A stretch of 64,000 nucleotides of DNA from an uncultured Lachnospiraceae bacterium (GCA_902779505.1 CACZBZ010000001.1:1-64000), one strand, 5' to 3'. Counted from the stretch's first letter, positions 15,545-24,701 are shown. The notes: generated by a model not told the origin, from the sequence alone. Numbers and translations: made by a program.

Positions 15545-16162
15545 ATGAAACAGGACGTTGAATATGAAAAAAGAGAACTTTTGATAGAAGCAGCAAAGAA
15601 AGAATTTCTTGAAAAAGGCTACAATAAAGCCTCTTTAAGAAGTATTTGTTCTGCAGCCGGAGTTACAACCGGAGCGCTTTATTTCTTCTTTGAGAATAAG
15701 GCCCAGCTCTTTGCGGCAATTGTTGATGGTCCGATTATGGGTCTCAAAAAGCTGGTTGCAGAGCATTTTAAAGAAGACACTGAATACATGTCAAAACTTG
15801 ATTCCATCGATGACGTTGATATGGATCATACAGAATTCAGCGATATACTTATGGATTACATATATAAATATCGTGACAGTTTTTTACTTATACTGTGTGC
15901 CTCTGAGAACACTGTATATGAAAACTGTGTGGATGAATTCGTTGATATGTTGGAGAAGATAGTTCCTCCGATGGTATCCAGTATTAAGGGATACAGTTAT
16001 GACGAATATATGTCACATTGGATGGCACATATAACTATCGATGCCGTGATACATGTCATTAAGCATGAAAAGGATAGAGATATAGCAGGAAAGAGGATGA
16101 GTTCAATCATGAACTACCTGGTTCAGGGTTGGGTTGAACTTACCATGATAAAAGAAAAATGA
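15545..16162 (+). CDS. TetR-family repressor
   Basis: A 205-residue regulator with a TetR-type N-terminal helix-turn-helix: KRELLIEAAKKEFLEKGY, then SICSAAGVTTGALYFFFENK as recognition region. The C-terminal ligand/dimer domain is unrelated to well-known relatives. GAGGAG selects the ATG at 15545; in-frame codons further upstream lie within the operator and promoter. It precedes the ABC exporter genes. Matching dyads in front of both tetR and the exporter (15502-15529 and 16209-16229) indicate that it represses both. The inducer is unknown. Confidence 0.9.
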   Translation: MKQDVEYEKRELLIEAAKKEFLEKGYNKASLRSICSAAGVTTGALYFFFENKAQLFAAIVDGPIMGLKKLVAEHFKEDTEYMSKLDSIDDVDMDHTEFSDILMDYIYKYRDSFLLILCASENTVYENCVDEFVDMLEKIVPPMVSSIKGYSYDEYMSHWMAHITIDAVIHVIKHEKDRDIAGKRMSSIMNYLVQGWVELTMIKEK

Positions 16163-16208
16163 TTATTAACCGCCTGTGGTTTAGTCCCGGGCGGTAAAAA
16201 AATAACAA

Positions 16209-16229
16209 TTACATAACATTGTTATGTAA
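16209..16229. promoter_or_regulatory. Operator upstream of ABC exporter
   Basis: TTACATAAC and GTTATGTAA are 9-bp arms around ATT. The core TAACATTGTTA (16214-16224) matches the two cores upstream of tetR at 10 of 11 or 9 of 11 positions. It lies 20 bases before the ATPase start. Confidence 0.75.
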
Positions 16230-16249
16230 AAATAAGGGAGATAAAAATT

Positions 16250-16951
16250 ATGTATCTTGAGATTAAAAACGTTAAGAAAAGCTATGGTCAGGACGGAAGT
16301 TACGTGCAGGTCCTTAAGGGTGTTAATACGGGAGTGGACAAGGGACAGATGTGTGTTATACAGGGAACATCCGGTTCCGGCAAGTCGACTCTTCTTAATT
16401 GTATAGGCGGACTTGATGTAATGGATTCAGGCTCCATTAAGGTCGAAGGGCTTGAGGTGTTCGGCATGAAAGGCGATGCGCTTTCGGAATACAGACGTGA
16501 CAATCTCGGCTTTATTTTTCAGTTTTATAATCTGGTGCCCAATCTTACCGTAAGAGAGAATATTGAGGTGTGCAAATATCTGTCAAAGGATCCTCTTGAT
16601 ATGGATGAATTGCTTGAAGTCCTCGGTCTTACGGAGCATCAGAACAAATTTCCTTCGCAGCTGTCGGGAGGACAGCAGCAGAGATGTGCCATTGCCAGAG
16701 CTCTTATTAAGAACCCCAAGCTCTTGCTCTGTGATGAGCCTACCGGTGCATTGGATTCCAATACCTCAAGAGACATTCTTATTTTGCTTGAGCAGATCAA
16801 TGAAAAATACGGGACAACCATGCTTATTGTTACTCACAACAATTCGATAAAAAACATGGTACACAAGGTGATATTCCTTAAGGACGGACTTGTTAAAAAG
16901 GAATACATCAATGAGAGCAGAGTGCCTGCAGCTGAATTGGAGGATCTGTAA
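16250..16951 (+). CDS. ABC transporter ATP-binding protein (MacB/LolD type)
   Basis: A 233-residue ABC ATPase that would energise the permease encoded directly downstream. Walker A is GTSGSGKST, the Q loop FQFYNLVP, the signature LSGGQQQR and Walker B LLLCDEPTGALD, in the pattern of the LolD/MacB/FtsE family that works with FtsX-type permeases. An AAGGGAG site precedes the ATG. The stop overlaps the start of the permease (TAATG). Expression is probably under the TetR operator just upstream. Confidence 0.93.
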   Translation: MYLEIKNVKKSYGQDGSYVQVLKGVNTGVDKGQMCVIQGTSGSGKSTLLNCIGGLDVMDSGSIKVEGLEVFGMKGDALSEYRRDNLGFIFQFYNLVPNLTVRENIEVCKYLSKDPLDMDELLEVLGLTEHQNKFPSQLSGGQQQRCAIARALIKNPKLLLCDEPTGALDSNTSRDILILLEQINEKYGTTMLIVTHNNSIKNMVHKVIFLKDGLVKKEYINESRVPAAELEDL

Positions 16952-19900
16952 TGAGACGTGTTTTAAGAAAGAGATTTCCGAGAGAAATAAGAGCCAATCT
17001 TGTGAGATATGCATCTCTTTTTCTGATGATTGTGCTCTGTATGTATATAGTTATTGCACTTGTGGATGCTGCGGAGATAGTTATAAGCGGAACGGACAAT
17101 CTGCAGCTTAGTAATAAGCTTGAGGATGGCCAGGTGACGTTTTTTACGGAGCCGTCTGCGAAAGATATTATGAAAATCGAGGACGCCGGAGTGACATTTG
17201 AATCTCATGTCAGTTACGACGTGACCCTTGAAGACGGTTCGGTACTCAGGATATTCAAGAACAGAGAGAAGATTGATCTGATTGCCCTTGATGTCTGTGG
17301 CGTTAATACCAAAGACGAAAGATACGGAACTGATCCTCATCTTGCTGAAAATGAAAATGAAATTGTAATCGAGAAAAGATACAGTATGGAACACGACCTG
17401 TCTGTAGGAGACAGTATCAGAATCGGTGAGGATGATTATCTTATCACGGGTATTGGAAGTACAGTGGACTACGATGCTCCCTATAAAAAACTGTCGGATA
17501 CTGCAGTTGACAGCAAGACTTTTGGTACGGCTTTTGTAACGACTGAAGGTTACGACAGGATAAAGAGTTGCAATAATGTGGCTTCGGAAGAACTGACATA
17601 TGCATTTATTCTGAATGATGCTATGACTGCGGATGATCTGAAGCAGATGATCAAGGACTTCAATTTTAATTATAAAGACGTTGATGATCCTTACTATAGG
17701 GAGATGCTTGATGACAGTTATGGTAAAAAAGATGAGATTACTGACGGTATCAACGAACTGGTTGACGGAGTGGATGAACTCTATGACGGAGCTAAAGAAC
17801 TTAAGGACGGAACGCTGGAACTTAAGGATGGCATGAATGAACTCTATGACGGCAGTAACGACTTGTATAAAGGAACTAAGGATCTTACGGACGGTACACT
17901 GGAATTAAGAGACGGTGCCTCTGAACTTAAGGATGCTTCCGGAGAACTTGACGACGGTGCTGCAGGAATTCAGTCGGGAGCAGGAGCTCTTTCTAACGGT
18001 ATAGGACAGATCAATTCCGGGGCAGAGAGTTTAAGCGGTGCTTTGAGCAGTTTGGAAAGTAATAACGGTAAGATCACGGGAGGAGCCGACAGGATATTCG
18101 ACGGTGTTCTTGGAATGGCTGAGAATAGCGTTAATTCAGCGTTGTCTCAGTTGGGACAGCCCGGAATCTCTCTTACAAAGGACAGTTACGGAGATACTCT
18201 TGATGCGGTTGCAACTGCTGTTGAATCCGCGGGAGGGGATGCATCACAGATAAGAAGTCTTAAGAGCAGCCTGGACTCTATTGCGGAATATGCAGAAGGA
18301 ACCCGAACTTATACCGGGGCTGTGGGAGAGATTGCGTCCGGTGCTTCAAAACTTGCTTCCGGAACAAATGAAGCATTAAGCGGAGCCGGGGAACTTGAAG
18401 ACGGAGCTGGAAGGTTCAGAGACGGTACGGGAGAATTCACGGATGGTGTCTCAGAGTTAGTGGACGGTGTAAACGAACTCTATGATGGAAGCACGGAACT
18501 GCAAGACGGCGCGGGAGAACTGAAAGACGGCGTAAAAGAGGCCTATGACGGCAGTGTGGAACTGGATGACGGTGCCAAGGAACTGTGCGACGGTATAGAA
18601 GAACTCAAAGACGGTGTGGATGAACTTAAAGATCAGTCGGATGACCTTATGGACGAGATCTTTTCAAAATCACCCGACAATATAATGGAATTCATGCTGT
18701 CAGAAGACAATCTGAGAGTGGGAGGTGCCAAGGGAGATATTGAGATCAATAAGACAGTAGGTATTGTTGCCGGAATCATAGTTATTGTTCTTTTTACATA
18801 CGTGCTGTCTGTATTCGTCATTCATCAGATACAGGGAGAAAGCAGTGTAATAGGCGCTCTGTATGCCCTTGGTGTAAAGAAAAAGGATCTGATGCGACAT
18901 TATGTTACACTTCCTACGCTGATATCTCTGCTGGGAGGACTGACGGGAGCAATGGTGGGCCTCAGCGGACTTGGTAGCAGCTGGCAGACTGCGGATTCAT
19001 ATGAATATTATTCCATTCCCTGGTTTGGAAGAGTGGTGCCGCCTTATCTGCTGGTGTATGCAATTGTGATGCCACCGGTTGTGTCCCTTATTGTTAATTA
19101 TCTTGTTATTAACAAGAGCTTATCAAGAACGGCACTTTCCCTTATCAGAAATGAGCAAAAGGTTAAAGGCGGAAAAGACGTTAAGTTAGGCAATATGCCT
19201 TTTATGAGAAAATACAAGATCAGACAGCTTTTGAGAGAAAGAAGGACAGCGGTAACCATCATAGCAGGCATGTTTATCTCAATGCTCATATTTGTTATGG
19301 GTATGAACTGTTATGTCTTATGTGAAAGCGTAGGCAGGTTGTCCTGTGAAGATACCAAATATGAATATATGTATAGTTACAAATATCCCACAAAGGAAGT
19401 TCCGGAGGGAGGAGAGGCTTGTTTTGTTCAGACACTGAAAAAAGAAGAATTCGGTTATACTCTGGACATTACCGTGATGGGAATTGATTATGACAATCCC
19501 TATATAGATGTAACACCCGTAAAGGGCAAGAATAAGCTGGTAATATCCGATGCCATAGCTCTCAGATACGGTATTAAGGTTGGGGACAAACTTATCCTTA
19601 CGGACAACGCCAATGATTTGGATTATGCCTTTACCGTTGTGGATATAGCCCCATACTCCGTGGGTCTTACCGTTTTTATGGATATAGACAGTATGAGAGA
19701 GCTCTATGGTGAGGACGATGATTATTACAATGTTGTAATGGCCGATCACGAACTGGATATAGAGTCCGGCAGACTTTATTCGACAACGACAAAAGCAGAC
19801 GTGGACAAATCTTCGGGTATTTTTACCGACCTTATGAGACCTATGGTAGTTATGCTAATATCTATGTCAATCGTAATCTTTTGTATAGTTATGTATCTTA

Positions 19901-20238
19901 TGACTTCGGTGATGATAGACAGGGCAAGTTTCGGAATATCCCTTATCAAGATATTCGGTTTTAACTCAAAAGAAATCAGAAAGATGTACCTGGACGGCAA
20001 CAGGATGGTTGTTATCACCGGCGCGCTTGTGAGCATTCCTCTTGCCAAGACCTTAATCAATTCGATTTTTCCCGTGTTCGTAGCCAATGTACCCTGTACG
20101 GTGCATCTGGAGTACAGATGGTATCACTATCTGATGCTTTTTGCGGGTATCATGCTTTGCTATGATCTTATAAGTTCCGTGCTGACGGGAAAACTGAATA
20201 AGATTAGCCCTGCGGAGGTGCTTAAGAACAGAGAATAA
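16951..20238 (+). CDS. Large FtsX-type ABC permease with long DG-repeat extracellular region
   Basis: A 1095-residue permease. Order: one N-terminal helix (about 20-42), a MacB-like extracellular domain, about 300 residues of heptad-like repeats of the type ELxDGxxEL (residues about 260-565), an FtsX domain with three helices, a second MacB-like domain and a second FtsX domain with three helices near the C-terminus. Such duplicated permeases do not move substrate through a channel but act mechanically on molecules outside the membrane (MacB paradigm). The repeat region is expected to form a long coiled stalk like those in YhgE/Pip-type proteins. Paired with the ATPase by a TAATG overlap. The substrate is unknown; the TetR control suggests a stress- or compound-induced role. 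Confidence 0.88.
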   Translation: MRRVLRKRFPREIRANLVRYASLFLMIVLCMYIVIALVDAAEIVISGTDNLQLSNKLEDGQVTFFTEPSAKDIMKIEDAGVTFESHVSYDVTLEDGSVLRIFKNREKIDLIALDVCGVNTKDERYGTDPHLAENENEIVIEKRYSMEHDLSVGDSIRIGEDDYLITGIGSTVDYDAPYKKLSDTAVDSKTFGTAFVTTEGYDRIKSCNNVASEELTYAFILNDAMTADDLKQMIKDFNFNYKDVDDPYYREMLDDSYGKKDEITDGINELVDGVDELYDGAKELKDGTLELKDGMNELYDGSNDLYKGTKDLTDGTLELRDGASELKDASGELDDGAAGIQSGAGALSNGIGQINSGAESLSGALSSLESNNGKITGGADRIFDGVLGMAENSVNSALSQLGQPGISLTKDSYGDTLDAVATAVESAGGDASQIRSLKSSLDSIAEYAEGTRTYTGAVGEIASGASKLASGTNEALSGAGELEDGAGRFRDGTGEFTDGVSELVDGVNELYDGSTELQDGAGELKDGVKEAYDGSVELDDGAKELCDGIEELKDGVDELKDQSDDLMDEIFSKSPDNIMEFMLSEDNLRVGGAKGDIEINKTVGIVAGIIVIVLFTYVLSVFVIHQIQGESSVIGALYALGVKKKDLMRHYVTLPTLISLLGGLTGAMVGLSGLGSSWQTADSYEYYSIPWFGRVVPPYLLVYAIVMPPVVSLIVNYLVINKSLSRTALSLIRNEQKVKGGKDVKLGNMPFMRKYKIRQLLRERRTAVTIIAGMFISMLIFVMGMNCYVLCESVGRLSCEDTKYEYMYSYKYPTKEVPEGGEACFVQTLKKEEFGYTLDITVMGIDYDNPYIDVTPVKGKNKLVISDAIALRYGIKVGDKLILTDNANDLDYAFTVVDIAPYSVGLTVFMDIDSMRELYGEDDDYYNVVMADHELDIESGRLYSTTTKADVDKSSGIFTDLMRPMVVMLISMSIVIFCIVMYLMTSVMIDRASFGISLIKIFGFNSKEIRKMYLDGNRMVVITGALVSIPLAKTLINSIFPVFVANVPCTVHLEYRWYHYLMLFAGIMLCYDLISSVLTGKLNKISPAEVLKNRE
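17738..18640 (+). repeat. Degenerate DG heptad-type coding repeats
   Basis: Within the permease gene, two blocks (17738-17980 and about 18380-18640) encode many copies of a 7-residue unit close to ELxDGxx, with DNA copies diverged at third positions. The middle part (about 17980-18370) is Ser/Gly/Ala-rich without DG periodicity. The repeats are in frame and protein-level, not an array of DNA elements. Confidence 0.8.
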
Positions 20239-20291
20239 GCGGAAACGAATCAACATTTTTTATTCTAAATAAAGAAAAGCAACGCATAATA

Positions 20292-20300
20292 TGTTATAGT
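20292..20300 (+). promoter_or_regulatory. Extended -10 promoter of TIR gene
   Basis: TGTTATAGT, an extended -10 element 80 bases upstream of the coding start. Confidence 0.5.
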
Positions 20301-20322
20301 GTTAGAGTTGAATAGAAACATG

Positions 20323-20353
20323 CGGGAATCACGTTTAAAATTTGTGATTCCCG
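20323..20353 (+). promoter_or_regulatory. Stable hairpin in the 5' leader of the TIR gene
   Basis: A perfect 10-bp stem (20323-20332 with 20344-20353) with an 11-base A/T loop, 13 bases before the ribosome site. There is no T run, so it is not a terminator; it may affect translation or stability, or bind a protein. Confidence 0.5.
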
Positions 20354-20379
20354 TATGCCTGCAATTGGGAGAAATATTA

Positions 20380-23235
20380 ATGAATCTTGAAGAAAAACAC
20401 TATGACGCTTTTATAAGCTACAGACATAAGGATCTTGATAAATATGTGGCAGAGACTCTGCATAGGGAATTAGAGGCCTTTCGTGTGCCCAAGAATATGT
20501 ATGACACTTTGGACAAGCTGGGAGTCAAGAAGAGAAAGATAGAAAGAGTCTTCAGAGACAGGGATGAACTTCCCATAACCAACAATCTTGAGGATCCTAT
20601 TATCAATGCTCTTCAGAATTCGGATTTTCTGTTGGTTATATGTACACCCAGACTTCCTGAATCGATATGGTGCAAGACGGAGATAGAGAACTTTATCAAG
20701 ATGCATGGCAGATCCCATGTATTTGCGGTTCTTGCGGAAGGTGAACCTGAGGATTCATTCCCGGAAGCCCTTCTTCACGATGAAAACGGAAAGGCAATAG
20801 AACCCCTTGCGGCTGATGTAAGAGGCGAGAGTAAGGCTGAGATAAAAAAGAAGATCAAAGAAGAAGTTATAAGACTTGCAGCTCCCATGTTCGGACTGTC
20901 CTTCGACGATCTTAAGCAGAGACACAGGGAACAGAAGATAAAGAGAATAGTCAGACTGACTGTCTCGGTGGCTTCTGTTTTTGCCGTATTCGGAATTGTA
21001 AGTACCCTTATGGCGGTTCGTATCAACAAACAGGCTGAGAAGATCAGCGAGCAGGCGGCGCAGCTGGAGGAACAGTATAAGGACTCTCTTTATCGTAATT
21101 CATCATCCCTTGCGGAGAAGGCGCAGGGTCTTATAGAAGAAGGAAGGATAGATGAGGCTCTTGAAGTGGCTTACAGAGCAGCCTACGGTACAGACGAAGA
21201 AAGAGTTCCTTATAATCCGGATGCTCAATATGCGCTTACCAATGCCTTGAGGACTTATGAAGTCGGCCAGACAATGGAACCCAACAGGGTTCTTTCTTTG
21301 GACGGAGATGTGGCTTTACTGAAAGTATCACCGGACGGAAGCAAGCTCCTGGCAGTTGATAATTATGGAAATGCCAAGGTGTGGACGCCCTTGGACGGCA
21401 AGGAGATATGGCAGGGACACATTAAAGGCAGTTCCAATTTTATGTCCGAAGACTGTGTGGTATGGATTGATGAAAACAGACTGGTCAGTTACGGAGAGAG
21501 CGGACCGGCTGTCTATGATATAAAAAAGAATGAAGAAAAGAATATTCTGCCTGAACTGACGGATGGATGGTTTCTTGATTCTTTAAGCAGGACCTTATAC
21601 AGCGTCTGTGCAGCAAAGAAAGGCAGTCTCTTTGGCGTGTCCTATTATGATCATGTGGCTGTGTATGATTCCAATACTTATGAAGAGCTCTATTGTATTG
21701 AAGAAAAAGAAGGCTACAGCATGGACAGTTCCATATGCCTCAGCGATGACGGAAAACTCTTTATCTACTCACAGAATGACGGCGACGGCAGGCTGATAAT
21801 ATCAGTATTGCACACGGATACCGGAGAGATCGACGAAAGCGGCATAATCAAAGCCGATAGCATGGCAAAGGCCGTTGTGGGTAAGGATTATATATATGCT
21901 TCAATATACAGTTACGCTTCTTCATACAAAATAGCGGACAGCAGCATATTAAAACTGACAAAGACGGCTCAGACGATGGATTCTTTTGATACAGAGAATT
22001 CATTGATCAAGAGAATAAGTGTCAATGTTGTGGATGATAAAGAAAGACTGAATTATTATTTCTATGACACATACAAGGCTATAGATTGCGACAGTTTTGA
22101 AGAGATTGCGACCCTGACTCTGCCCGATTCCATTGTCCGTTTGGGATTCGTTGAAGGAGCGGCTCACGTATATCCCGTAACCCGAACCGGTAAGATGTAT
22201 GTATATGTACCCAGTGTAAATGAATATAAGGATACGGGTACGATACTTGGTTCTAACAACATAGAATGTGCAATATTCGGTGAGGATTATTATGCCCTGT
22301 GCTCTTACAGTGACTGTGATGTTGTGATATGTATGTCTTCCGACGGAAAGAAGGGAAAAATTGCCTATACTTCTTCTCAGTCCATAAGTTCCACGACTCT
22401 TTCGGATGATGAGAGTATGCTGGCTTTGTATGCCAACAACGATCCTTATACGGTTACCATCCTTGATACAAAGGATTATTCCGTAAAGCGTGTGATCCCT
22501 CTTGAGACATATTTACAGGACAAGCTTTTCGGAAAGGACGGATCCTTTATATATGTATACAGAGAAGCGGTGCACAAGGTTGATCTGGACAGCGGAGAAG
22601 ACGATGTGATCTATGAGATGAACACTCTGGAAACGGACAGCTGGTCTCTCTATACGGTTGTGGATGAAAACACAATGTTCGGATACAACATCAACGAGGG
22701 AATCAACAAGATCAATATGAAGACCGGCGAAAAAGAACTTATAGCCGATGATGTCATATCTTCAGCTGCCTGTGATGACTACTATCTGTCCGAAGACGGA
22801 AGCGTGATCTGCTACCCGGTTGAAGAGGGCATTAAGATTCTTAAGGACGGAAAGACATCTATATTAAAAGAAAAGATCAATACCATCAAATATATCTGTG
22901 TGGATACTGCAAACAAGAATCTCTATGTGTCATATATCAACGGAGATGTAAAAGTATTCAGTCTGGCTGATCTGAGTATGATACATGAATATGAGAACTT
23001 TGGAGTAATAGCCCAGGCAAACATAGATAAAACTACCGGAGATATCATGTTAAGCATGGAAGGAGAATATTATATCCTTGATAAAAACGGAGACAGAAAA
23101 ACACACATTCTGAACTGCGCCGGAGTACTCTGCAAAAAGGGAGAAGTACTTTCCTTCAACAAGAAAGATATGTACAAAATTCCCTATTTTACAAGGGAAG
23201 AACTGATAGAGGAAGCGGCAAGCAGACTGAACTAG
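20380..23235 (+). CDS. TIR domain protein with transmembrane segment and repeat/propeller-like C-terminus
   Basis: A 951-residue protein. Residues about 6-130 are a TIR domain: YDAFISYRHKD, then a beta strand FLLVICTP, and WCKTE with Glu101 at the place of the NAD-hydrolysing glutamate of enzymatic TIRs. A transmembrane helix follows (about 190-213), then a coiled coil with KAQGLIEEGRIDEALEVAYRA, a TPR-like unit, and some 650 residues of WD40/beta-propeller-like repeats (LLKVSPDGSKLLAVDNYG and similar). The start at 20380 has GGGAG; an earlier in-frame start lies in the promoter and is rejected. Bacterial TIR proteins often act in defence or NAD signalling; the role here is not established. 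Confidence 0.82.
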   Translation: MNLEEKHYDAFISYRHKDLDKYVAETLHRELEAFRVPKNMYDTLDKLGVKKRKIERVFRDRDELPITNNLEDPIINALQNSDFLLVICTPRLPESIWCKTEIENFIKMHGRSHVFAVLAEGEPEDSFPEALLHDENGKAIEPLAADVRGESKAEIKKKIKEEVIRLAAPMFGLSFDDLKQRHREQKIKRIVRLTVSVASVFAVFGIVSTLMAVRINKQAEKISEQAAQLEEQYKDSLYRNSSSLAEKAQGLIEEGRIDEALEVAYRAAYGTDEERVPYNPDAQYALTNALRTYEVGQTMEPNRVLSLDGDVALLKVSPDGSKLLAVDNYGNAKVWTPLDGKEIWQGHIKGSSNFMSEDCVVWIDENRLVSYGESGPAVYDIKKNEEKNILPELTDGWFLDSLSRTLYSVCAAKKGSLFGVSYYDHVAVYDSNTYEELYCIEEKEGYSMDSSICLSDDGKLFIYSQNDGDGRLIISVLHTDTGEIDESGIIKADSMAKAVVGKDYIYASIYSYASSYKIADSSILKLTKTAQTMDSFDTENSLIKRISVNVVDDKERLNYYFYDTYKAIDCDSFEEIATLTLPDSIVRLGFVEGAAHVYPVTRTGKMYVYVPSVNEYKDTGTILGSNNIECAIFGEDYYALCSYSDCDVVICMSSDGKKGKIAYTSSQSISSTTLSDDESMLALYANNDPYTVTILDTKDYSVKRVIPLETYLQDKLFGKDGSFIYVYREAVHKVDLDSGEDDVIYEMNTLETDSWSLYTVVDENTMFGYNINEGINKINMKTGEKELIADDVISSAACDDYYLSEDGSVICYPVEEGIKILKDGKTSILKEKINTIKYICVDTANKNLYVSYINGDVKVFSLADLSMIHEYENFGVIAQANIDKTTGDIMLSMEGEYYILDKNGDRKTHILNCAGVLCKKGEVLSFNKKDMYKIPYFTREELIEEAASRLN

Positions 23236-23252
23236 TTTTTTTTCCAATATTC

Positions 23253-23281
23253 TTGATTTTTATGTATGCCTTTAGTATAGT
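23253..23281 (+). promoter_or_regulatory. Promoter of plsX
   Basis: TTGATT (23253-23258), 17 bases, TATAGT (23276-23281). The next gene, plsX, starts 42 bases later. Confidence 0.65.
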
Positions 23282-23323
23282 ATTTAAAGACGTAAAAAAG
23301 GCTGATTTAAGTTGGTGGGGATT

Positions 23324-24337
23324 ATGGAATATACTAAAGTAGCCCTTGATGCAATGGGAGGCGACAACGCACCGGATTGCAATGTGGACGGGGCGATCGA
23401 GGCTCTTAAAGAAAGCAAAGAACTTCAGATATATCTTGTGGGACAGGAAGAAGTGATTAACAAATGTCTCGCGGGCAAGGACTATGATAAGGACAGACTT
23501 ATCATAGTAGATGCTCCTGAGATTATCGAGAATGCCGAGCCTCCTGTAATGGCTATAAGACGTAAAAAAGACTCATCCATTGTAAAAGCCATGAAGATGG
23601 TTAAAGATGGTGAATGTGATGCATATGTATCTGCTGGTTCCACAGGGGCAACTCTTGTGGGAGGCCAGGTGGTTGTAGGCCGTATCAAAGGTGTTGAAAG
23701 AGCACCCTTGGCACCCCTTATTCCCACGAGAAAGGGAATGTCGCTTATTGTTGACTGTGGCGCCAATGTAGATGCAAGACCGACCATGCTTGTTCAGTTC
23801 GCTCAGATGGGATCCATATATATGGAGAACATAATGGGAGTTAAAAATCCCAAGGTCGGTATTGTTAATATCGGAGCCGAAGAGGAAAAGGGCAATGCTC
23901 TTGTTAAGGAAACATTTCCACTCTTGAAGGCCTGCCCCGATATCAATTTTATCGGAAGTGTGGAAGCCAGAGATATTGCCGAAGGCGAAGCGGACGTAAT
24001 TGTATGTGATGCCTTTGTGGGTAATGTAATCATAAAGATGTACGAGGGTATCGGCAATGTCTTACTCAGTGAGATGAAAGGCGCTATGATGTCTTCTCTC
24101 AGAAGTAAGATCGGTGGATTGCTTGTAAAGCCCGCGCTTAAGAGAACTCTTAAGAAATTCAGTGCCTCAGAGTACGGCGGAGCTCCGATGCTTGGACTTA
24201 ACGGTCTTGTTGTTAAGACCCACGGAAGCAGCACACCAAAAGAGATAAAGAATACACTGATACAGTGTGTTGAATTTAAAAAGCAAAATATTAGCGATAA
24301 GATAAAAGCTGTGATTGTTAATTCTGACAGCGAATAA
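23324..24337 (+). CDS. plsX: Phosphate acyltransferase PlsX
   Basis: Converts acyl-ACP to acyl-phosphate, the acyl donor for PlsY in phospholipid synthesis; cytosolic, membrane-associated. At 337 residues it has the family signature VALDAMGGDNAP at the N-terminus and SAGSTGATLVGG and DCGANVDARP in the middle. The ATG at 23324 is preferred over an in-frame TTG twelve bases upstream. acpP follows 21 bases after the stop. Its pathway partner plsY is in the same window, at 47819. Confidence 0.95.
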   Translation: MEYTKVALDAMGGDNAPDCNVDGAIEALKESKELQIYLVGQEEVINKCLAGKDYDKDRLIIVDAPEIIENAEPPVMAIRRKKDSSIVKAMKMVKDGECDAYVSAGSTGATLVGGQVVVGRIKGVERAPLAPLIPTRKGMSLIVDCGANVDARPTMLVQFAQMGSIYMENIMGVKNPKVGIVNIGAEEEKGNALVKETFPLLKACPDINFIGSVEARDIAEGEADVIVCDAFVGNVIIKMYEGIGNVLLSEMKGAMMSSLRSKIGGLLVKPALKRTLKKFSASEYGGAPMLGLNGLVVKTHGSSTPKEIKNTLIQCVEFKKQNISDKIKAVIVNSDSE

Positions 24338-24358
24338 GTAATTAGGAGAGGTAGCAAC

Positions 24359-24598
24359 ATGGAACTTGAAAAGCTTAAGAAAGTAGTGGCAGAGGTATTA
24401 AGCGTGGATCCTGATGAGATCACACCTGAAACAACATTTATGGATGATCTTGGAGCTGACAGTCTTGATGTGTTCCAGATTATTATGGGCCTCGAAGAGG
24501 AATTTGATATTGAGATTCCACCGGAGCAGGCAGAGAAGATTACCAAAGTTGGAGAAGCAGTAGAGCTTATTAAGAGAGCTCGTAACGCAGAAGACTAA
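24359..24598 (+). CDS. acpP: Acyl carrier protein
   Basis: A 79-residue acidic four-helix carrier of fatty-acyl chains. The phosphopantetheine serine is in the motif GADSLD. Preceded by an AGGAGAGGT ribosome site and followed by a strong terminator, so plsX-acpP is a closed two-gene unit, a usual arrangement in Firmicutes. Confidence 0.95.
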   Translation: MELEKLKKVVAEVLSVDPDEITPETTFMDDLGADSLDVFQIIMGLEEEFDIEIPPEQAEKITKVGEAVELIKRARNAED

Positions 24599-24600
24599 TC

Positions 24601-24623
24601 AAAAAGCCCGTAAAGGGCTTTTT
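24601..24623 (+). terminator. Intrinsic terminator after acpP
   Basis: Nine-base stem (24601-24609 with 24615-24623), 5-base loop, ending in five T. Confidence 0.85.
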
Positions 24624-24633
24624 GGTTTCTAAT

Positions 24634-24665
24634 AGCAATAGGAAGTCATGGACTTACCTATTGCT
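24634..24665 (+). promoter_or_regulatory. Second hairpin between acpP and rnc
   Basis: AGCAATAGG (24634-24642) pairs with CCTATTGCT (24657-24665); an inner stem AAGTC/GACTT closes on a 3-base loop, giving 14 pairs with one bulged A. It is followed by GTATTTTTG. It may be a second terminator, an RNase III processing site, or a leader structure of rnc. Confidence 0.5.
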
Positions 24666-24701
24666 GTATTTTTGTAATTAAATATGCAGAGAGGAGTGTT
24701 T

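Noticed and set aside
16170..16200. Terminator after tetR
   Set aside because: ACCGCC/GGCGGT complementarity exists but is followed by A, not T; not a credible intrinsic terminator on the + strand.
17738..18640. Possible CRISPR or tandem-repeat array
   Set aside because: The repeats are in frame within one gene, diverged at third positions and encode ELxDG units; there are no spacers.
20299..20379. Upstream in-frame start for the TIR gene
   Set aside because: It lies in the extended -10 element and would be before the transcription start.
23236..23323. FapR operator before plsX
   Set aside because: No FapR-like dyad is visible, though a good promoter is.
23803..24546. 247-codon - strand ORF opposite plsX and acpP
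   Set aside because: Antisense to two clearly functional genes; low-complexity Ser/Leu composition.
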